Position numbers and translations under genes: made by a program. This document shows positions 58,711-64,000 of a DNA stretch of 64,000 nt, piece by piece (position 1 is the first letter of the stretch; each line of letters opens with the position of its first letter). Source of the DNA: Stenogyne calaminthoides. Lineage: Eukaryota; Streptophyta; Magnoliopsida; Lamiales; Lamiaceae. Below the pieces are notes generated by a model. That model was not told the origin of the DNA, did no database searches, and saw only the letters and a program-made list of their open reading frames with translations. The stretch spans positions 48,426,889 to 48,490,888 of the forward strand of contig JBBCBC010000002.1 of assembly GCA_037126765.1 (NCBI GenBank), read 5' to 3'.

Positions 58711-59666
58711 TGGCCATTAAGACGCCAAAAACTCCCTCTCATAGGCAGAGAGTGTTTGATTCCTCGACACAAGGACTTACTCATGTAAGCAATGGGCTTT
58801 CCTTCTTGCGTAGTACAACTCCAATTCCCTTCCCACTCAAAGATCGGTTTCACCACAAATTTCTTTGTGAAATCAGTAATGCTAAGATGGGACACTCACC
58901 ATAGCTTCCTTCAATTTACGAAAAAAGCTAGGTTCCGCCTCAAAGTTCCATTTGAAATTGTCCTTCTTGAGTAAAAAGTGAGTGGTTTCTTCGATGAAAC
59001 CATATCCCTTCACAAACTTCAGAAGTACCTGTTAAGCCAAATAAACCCCTTAATTGTTTTATGGTTTGTGGTTTTGGCCTTTGAACCATACACTCAATCT
59101 TTTCCCGGATCAATTGGCAACTCCATCCTTAGAAATTATGTGGCCCAAATACTCCCACACTAGTCGGGGCCAAAACTACATTTGCTTCTCTTAGCAAACA
59201 ACTTATCGCCCTCAAAAGTTGTAAGATCGCTTCAAGTGAATTAAATGTGTTGTTTCCTCAAGGTCTTTGTAAATGAGGATGTCATCAAAAAAGACCAACA
59301 CAAATTTTCTCAAGTGATCCCCTAACACTTGATTCATTAGTGATTGAAATGTAAAGAGGTCGCATTAGACAACCCAAATGACATCACTAGGAATTCATAG
59401 TGACCATTATGGGTCTGGAAAAAATCGACCAATTGCCTATGCTCTTCTTTCATTAGGATTTGAAAGTACCCGACCTCAAATCTATCTTTGAAAAGATCTT
59501 AGCACCCTTAAGCTCATCTAAGAACTCATCAATGATATGAATAGGGTAGTTGTGCTTGATTGTGAGCCCATTAAAGGTACACTTAATCCACACATAGCCT
59601 CCGGTGCCATATTTTTTCTTCACCAAACTCACGATTGAAGCAAAAAAGGGCTCTTACTATGTTGAA
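58711..59666 (-). pseudogene. Reverse transcriptase region, frameshifted
   Basis: RT motifs are found in several frames. FFDDILIY, the catalytic box, lies at about 59,268-59,308. The IKHNYPIHIIDEFLDELKG and DLRSG words lie near 59,470-59,560. Single-base indels and stops break it, so no active RT can be made from it. Confidence 0.85.
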
Positions 59667-60902
59667 TTACTCCTGCAACAAATCCTTTACAATCTTTTCA
59701 ATTTCCTCTTTATGGGTATGAGAAGTTCTATATAGATCTTCTTTGTTTAGGAATGCTCCCGGTTTGAGTATAATCTGGTGTTCCACCCCCCTTCCTGGTG
59801 GTAATTCCACTGGTTCCTCAAATATATCCTTGTAAGCTAGTAGTAGCTTAAGTAACTCAGGATCATCTTCAGTGTGGGTAGGTGGTGTTGATGTAATTAA
59901 GTACATCTCCTTAACTTCCTTAAAGGCTTCTGTGTGGATCATCTGATATAAGCCCACATCAGAAATCAACTTACATTCAGCTGATGAAGTAAGTGCTTGT
60001 AGTTTCACCCTCTTCCCAAGCAAGCTGACTGTGAAAGTCATCTTTTCATAGTCAAGCTCAATAGGTGTGCAAAACTTTAACCAATCCCCTCCTAGGATCA
60101 GGTCACAACCCTCATTCTCCAACAACCTCAGTGGGTAGGTGAATTGATGACCCTGCATGTTCCAAGTGAAAGGGTTCACTTGTTGTGAGCTGATCAATCT
60201 TTGCACATTAGCAACCTTCACTAGTATTGGTTTAACATCACTCAAAGGGCATTTGAGCCTTTTAGTTGTAGCCTTTTGTATAAAACTCAGGGTGCTATCT
60301 GAGTCTATGAGAATGTGGAGTTTGTGGTGTTCAAACTCCCCAAAAAGCCTCATGGTAGTAACTCCATCTTCACCACTTAGAGCATTTAGTGACATCTGGA
60401 CCTCTTCCATGATGTCAGCCCCATAAACAACATGTTCTTCCCCTTCAGTGGTAGGAGAAGAGAAGGATTGAGTATCTTCCTCTTCTTCTGCCATAATCAT
60501 GTATGAAATTCTCTGTTTGCATTTGTGCCCATGAACAAAAGGTTCATCACAATTGTAACATAACCCATCTGCCATCTCTGTAGGAGAAAAGACCTTGAAA
60601 TGTGGTTTTCCTTTACTGGTAGGGCCCCCAGTAGCATCACACTTCTTCCACTGCATAAAATTAGAGTTAGAGTTAGGGTTAGGGTTAGGGTTAAGGTTAG
60701 GATTAGAAACCCTTGAATAGGGCTTAAGTTTTCTAGTTAGTGCAGCAGTAGCCTGATCTTGCTTCCTCCCCAATTTAATAGCATGTTGAAGTGTGGTAGG
60801 TTCAAACATGGCTATTGTTGCTTGTAGCTCTTCATTAAGTCCTCCAATAAAACTTGCCACAAAGTAAGTTTCTGAGAATACATCCCCAGTAACTACCAGC
60901 AT
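59667..60902 (-). pseudogene. Gag C-terminal part and protease
   Basis: 411-codon frame. It contains an Asn-Pro repeat encoded by telomere-like DNA, a zinc knuckle CYNCDEPFVHGHKC (residues 115-128), and a retropepsin-like segment ILIDSDSTLSFI (about residues 197-208). There the catalytic D-S-G has become D-S-D, probably inactivating. It ends in the linker before RT. Confidence 0.88.
60660..60712. repeat. Telomere-like (TTAGGG)n stretch inside gag
   Basis: The plus strand shows TTAGAGTTAGAGTTAGGGTT and onward: about eight six-base units, mainly TTAGGG, TTAGAG and TTAAGG. On the coding (minus) strand it encodes Asn-Pro/Asn-Leu/Asn-Ser repeats. The unit is the vertebrate-type TTAGGG, not the usual plant TTTAGGG, so an origin as codon repeats is more likely. 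Confidence 0.85.
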
Positions 60903-61619
60903 ACAAGCTTTTAGTTCCTAATACTTATCAACATAATCTTCATAGCTACCAGTTTATTTGAGTTTGTTAAACTCAGAAATCACTGTAGAGTCCTTAATCT
61001 CCTCAAATCTAGTTGAGAGAATAACCAAAAATTGTGCCCAAGTTAATTCCACATTTCTCGATTGAAATTCGAACCCATAGTCTTTCTTTTACCCTCAAAA
61101 TGGATAGTAGCCAACGTTATTTTTTGTTGATCAGTCATATTGGGCATAAGTTTAAAATACCCATTGGATCTCAGTACCCATAACCTAGGTTTAGAGCCAT
61201 CAAACCTAGGGAATTCAATCTTAGGTACTGGGTTGTGAAATTGGGTACCATCAGTTAACTTCCTTGGAGATTCTTGATGCTGATAAGATGATCTCCCACC
61301 AGCAGATCCAAAGGTAAGCCCTCTACCAGCAGTTCCATGGTTAGACCCTCCACCACCAGATCCATAGTTAGGACTCCCCAAAATAGAAGACGCCCTTCAT
61401 TGTGACCCTTGCCTTTTTCCATATTCAACAATCAGAATCGTGCATATTTTGCCAAAGTGTTAGTCATAAGATCAAATTTCTCCTCCATCTTAGTTGTTAA
61501 ACCTTGCATATTGTCTGTTAGCTTCCCCTTTACTGCTTCCAGCTTCATAGCTTCCGTTTGAATTAATAATTCCAGTTTTTTGTGTGATTCTTGCAGATTC
61601 TTGAAGCGCGTTCCGCCAT
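60903..61619 (-). pseudogene. Gag N-terminal part, broken
   Basis: A likely ATG at 61,619 starts a frame that soon shifts. A coiled-coil-like stretch (KLELLIQTEAMKLEAV) and the Gly/Ser-rich segment at 61,043-61,381 with PKIEFPRFDGS and LRSNGYFKLMP, typical of gag, follow in different frames. Confidence 0.8.
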
Positions 61620-61646
61620 GATCAAACGACGACTCGGAATACCAAA

Positions 61647-62271
61647 TGTTGGGTTTTTATATTTTTCTCGGTATTTTTTGTAATGTGTTTTTGGATTTTC
61701 CGGGAATAATGTTCTTTGAAATGTAAATTACTGTGTAGAACAAGATGAAGATTTGAAAAAATTGGGAGAGATAGAATTAGATAGGAAGAGAGAAAGGTAG
61801 AGGAGAGAGAATGGTGCAAATTTTCTGATATCTCATTCATCGGCCGCATGTCATTTTTGTAACAAACAGTGGGGTCCACACACAGATGGATATTCCTTAG
61901 GTAATTTAAATGCAGAATTAAAATAGATAATGATTGGACCCAAGCCTCCTCTTCAATATTTAAATTCCAGGTCATTCTAAATGTTTGGGCCCATCTGCGA
62001 GAAGCCCAAACATTTTCTCATTCGGACAACTCCACTCAGGCGTAATCACTTGATCTTCCCATCTGCGTCCCACTCAGGCGTATTCTCCAAGTCAAATCCC
62101 TCATTCATACAATTCCACTCAGGCGTATCACTTATTTTCTCCAAGTCAAATCCCTCATTCAGATAAATGTATTCGAAACCTCTCTTCACCACTGACACAG
62201 GAAACCCCAATTCTATCTCTCCCTTCGTTCCCAACTCACCATTCTTCCTGTTTTCCTCTGGTCTCGCAACA
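61647..62271 (-). repeat. 5' LTR of the gypsy element (625 bp)
   Basis: Runs TGTTGGGTTTTTATATTTTT to CTCTGGTCTCGCAACA, followed by GTTTG, the target duplication. Collinear with the LTR at 56,414. Confidence 0.93.
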
Positions 62272-64000
62272 GTTTGATGAATCAATTTGCATCTTGGATG
62301 ACGACGCAGCGTTGGGAAGATGTGAAGCAGCTGTTTGAGATTTGGATTAGGTCGTTGGATAAGAATGGGAAGCTGAATAAACCTGACGTTAATCTTTATA
62401 ATCAATATTTGCGTGCGAATTTGATGACTGGGGTAGCTTCTGGGGAATTGCTTGATCTTTTGACGTAAATGGAGGACTTTCTGATCGTGCCTAATACTGC
62501 TTCATATAATATTGTTCTCAAGGCGATGCAGAGGGATAAGGAAGTACTTGCTGCGGGTAAATTGATTGAAAGGTTGGATTTCTTTTGTAAATACTGTAAT
62601 TCAGAAAAGGGGACATCTTGCTGTTAGCTCGTTATATGGAAGTTCTCTGTATAAGCAATATTGGATATTAGATGTGTTACATCCGGTTCTTTAACGAGAA
62701 TTCATGTTAACTCGAATACCTGAGTGGCAATAGACGCTGTCTTTATCATGTTTGTATATTTGATAAATATTTGATTTAGTGCTTATTTTCTGTGGTTAAT
62801 GGTGTTTGTGTAGTCAACAAGCTTAAGACTATTTGTCAATTTCTTTCAGTTAGATTTGGACATGTTTGAATTAGTAGATGCAAAGGGTAGAATCCTTGAA
62901 CACTTAAGGAATTAATTTTGATGTTTTTTGAAGGTCCAATGGGAGTGTCATCCATAAAACTAGTAAAGTTGTATTGGGATGCTGAAGATCTTAAGCATAA
63001 ATTGGCAGTACCAGGAAAGTCTGACTTGTTCATAAGAAAAGTAAGAATGTGGCCTGCTAGAGGAGCAAATCTTGTTGATTAATTCTTAAGACGTTTTTGA
63101 GTTAGATCTAATACAACAAATGTTTAGTTAATGCATTTTATATATCTAAATCTAAACACATCTTGTTGATTTCATCTTAGTTCTAAGTGTGCGTCAATAC
63201 AACAAATCACAACGGGTTTGGTATGTGGAAGATAGAAACTTCGCTAGTTAATACTCCCTTCTTTACTTCTTTAACTTGAGCTTAACTTAGTTACCTAATG
63301 TTTAGTTTATGCAGTTCATTTATCTAGTCTTTTTATTCTGATGGGTGAATCATTATTTTACTGATACCAGGATGCTAGAGATTGGAAAAGAACATAAAGA
63401 ATCTTTGCCTGATCTTGAGTCATATGACCGAGTCATTGAGATGCATATATCAAGAAGCCAGATTGATGCTGCCCTAAAATACATAGATCTGTCATTGAAA
63501 TCTGGATGCTTGTTATCGATGAAGGCATTTGTGGATTGCGTGCGATATTGTGTCAATTTTTCAAGGTTGGATACAGCAGTGTCAATTATAGAGAGATGCA
63601 AGGTAAATATATTGCTGGCCATTTGACCATCCATGTGATGTAGAGCTCCTTCATTTACTTTGAGAACTGACTTAGGTTTTATGGATGTTATCAGAAAATT
63701 GATCAGAATAAATCCTTATGTCTTCCTTGGCGCTTATGCAATCATATGGCTGATGTTGCGATGCAATCAGATAACAGTGAGCTAACTTTTTATGCCCTCG
63801 AGTTTATGGCGAAATGGATTGCTCAAGGAGAGAATGCAGGCCCTCCTGTTTTTCTTTCTGTGGATGAAGGGTTAGTTATCTCTGCCCTTGGAACTGCTGG
63901 TAGAACTTACAATTCTAGACTCCTGGATGGTTCGTGGGCCATCCTCAAGCGTTCGTTGTGCCAAAAGAAGGCCCCTAGTCCTGAATCTTACCTTGCAAAA

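Larger units (their letters stand above)
56414..62271 (-). mobile_element. Ty3/gypsy chromovirus-like LTR retrotransposon, defective (5858 bp)
   Basis: LTRs at 56,414-57,034 and 61,647-62,271 begin TGTTG and end CAACA. A perfect 5-bp target duplication GTTTG is at 56,409-56,413 and 62,272-62,276. On the minus strand the order is gag, zinc knuckle, protease, RT, RNase H, integrase, chromodomain-like tail, which defines Ty3/gypsy. A polypurine tract CTTGGAGGGAGTAT adjoins the 3' LTR (left). The sequence after the 5' LTR, TTTGGTATTCCGAGTCG, is the likely primer-binding site. The frame is broken in gag, RT and between RNase H and integrase, so it is not autonomous. The LTRs differ by many substitutions and small indels, so the insertion is not recent. 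Confidence 0.95.
56121..64000 (+). pseudogene. PPR protein gene (At1g26460-like, mitochondrial type), split by a retrotransposon
   Basis: Pieces: 56,121-56,413, then a 5.86-kb insertion, then 62,272-62,572, 63,371-63,602 and 63,695 to the window end (still open). The ATG at 56,121 starts MAPIALFSKSRACFRLKK, a basic leader suited to mitochondrial targeting. The frame must shift near 56,190-56,215 to reach EAELADPQAA and PRYNENWRSPLP. That second frame continues up to DAESL at the insertion and resumes exactly after it with MNQFASWMTTQRWEDVKQLF. A TAA interrupts it at 62,466-62,468, between ELLDLLT and MEDFLIVPNT. Splicing phases of the later exons are intact (KEHKESLPDLESYDRVI, then NHMADVAMQSDNSELTFYAL). 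The family resemblance is from memory and should be checked. With the insertion, the frameshift and the stop, this copy cannot make the full protein. Confidence 0.8.

Noticed and set aside
58978..59163. Plus-strand short frames across the gypsy element
   Set aside because: Shadows of the minus-strand pol region.
60660..60712. True interstitial telomere
   Set aside because: The unit is TTAGGG rather than the plant TTTAGGG, only about eight copies, and in frame within gag.

Overview
This window is nuclear DNA from a flowering plant, most likely a eudicot. It is AT-rich. Its genes carry many short introns with plant-type splice sites. The proteins are plant families: a cytosolic UDP-glucuronate decarboxylase, an X8/GPI-anchored wall protein, a WAK-type galacturonan-binding protein and a mitochondrial-type PPR protein. 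The spaces between genes are full of plant MITEs, SINE and LINE remnants and LTR retrotransposons. I cannot fix the order from sequence alone; Lamiales is only a guess.

Layout. 1-1002: one end of a minus-strand LTR element that runs off the left edge. 3.4-9.4 kb: a gene island with cytochrome b5 (+), a PPIE/Cyp33-like RRM protein (+) and cytosolic-type 6-phosphogluconolactonase (-). 10-16.5 kb: gene-free, with Stowaway and other short repeats. 16,492-26,950: a 10.5-kb LTR element with a 5-bp target duplication and no recognisable gag or pol. It looks like a large non-autonomous (LARD-type) retrotransposon and carries two minisatellite arrays near its 3' end. 28.4-38.0 kb: a tandem segmental duplication with two complete 12-exon UDP-xylose synthase (UXS) genes, each 342 aa. 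38.5 kb: a tRNA-Thr(CGT). 39.3-40.8 kb: a broken WAK-type wall-binding gene. 41.4 kb: a degenerate tRNA-Pro. 46.5-49.9 kb: an alpha/beta-hydrolase gene of 10 exons. 50.5-51.9 kb (-): an X8-domain GPI-anchored protein. 52.6-55.7 kb: a cluster of nested MITEs, a full-length SINE and a hAT-like element. 56.1-64 kb: a PPR gene split by a 5.86-kb minus-strand Ty3/gypsy chromovirus-like element that landed in its first exon. It also carries a frameshift and a nonsense codon.

Functional links are loose, as is normal in plants. UXS (UDP-xylose supply), the X8 callose-binding-type protein and the WAK-type protein all relate to cell walls, but nothing shows that they act as a cluster. I found no wholly new system. 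The most interesting points are the ORF-less 10.5-kb LTR element and its relative at the left edge; the non-canonical (GC) donor kept in both UXS copies; the 52-bp duplication that doubles a 3' splice site in one UXS gene; the transposon-broken PPR gene; and several insertions-within-insertions that can be dated relative to each other.
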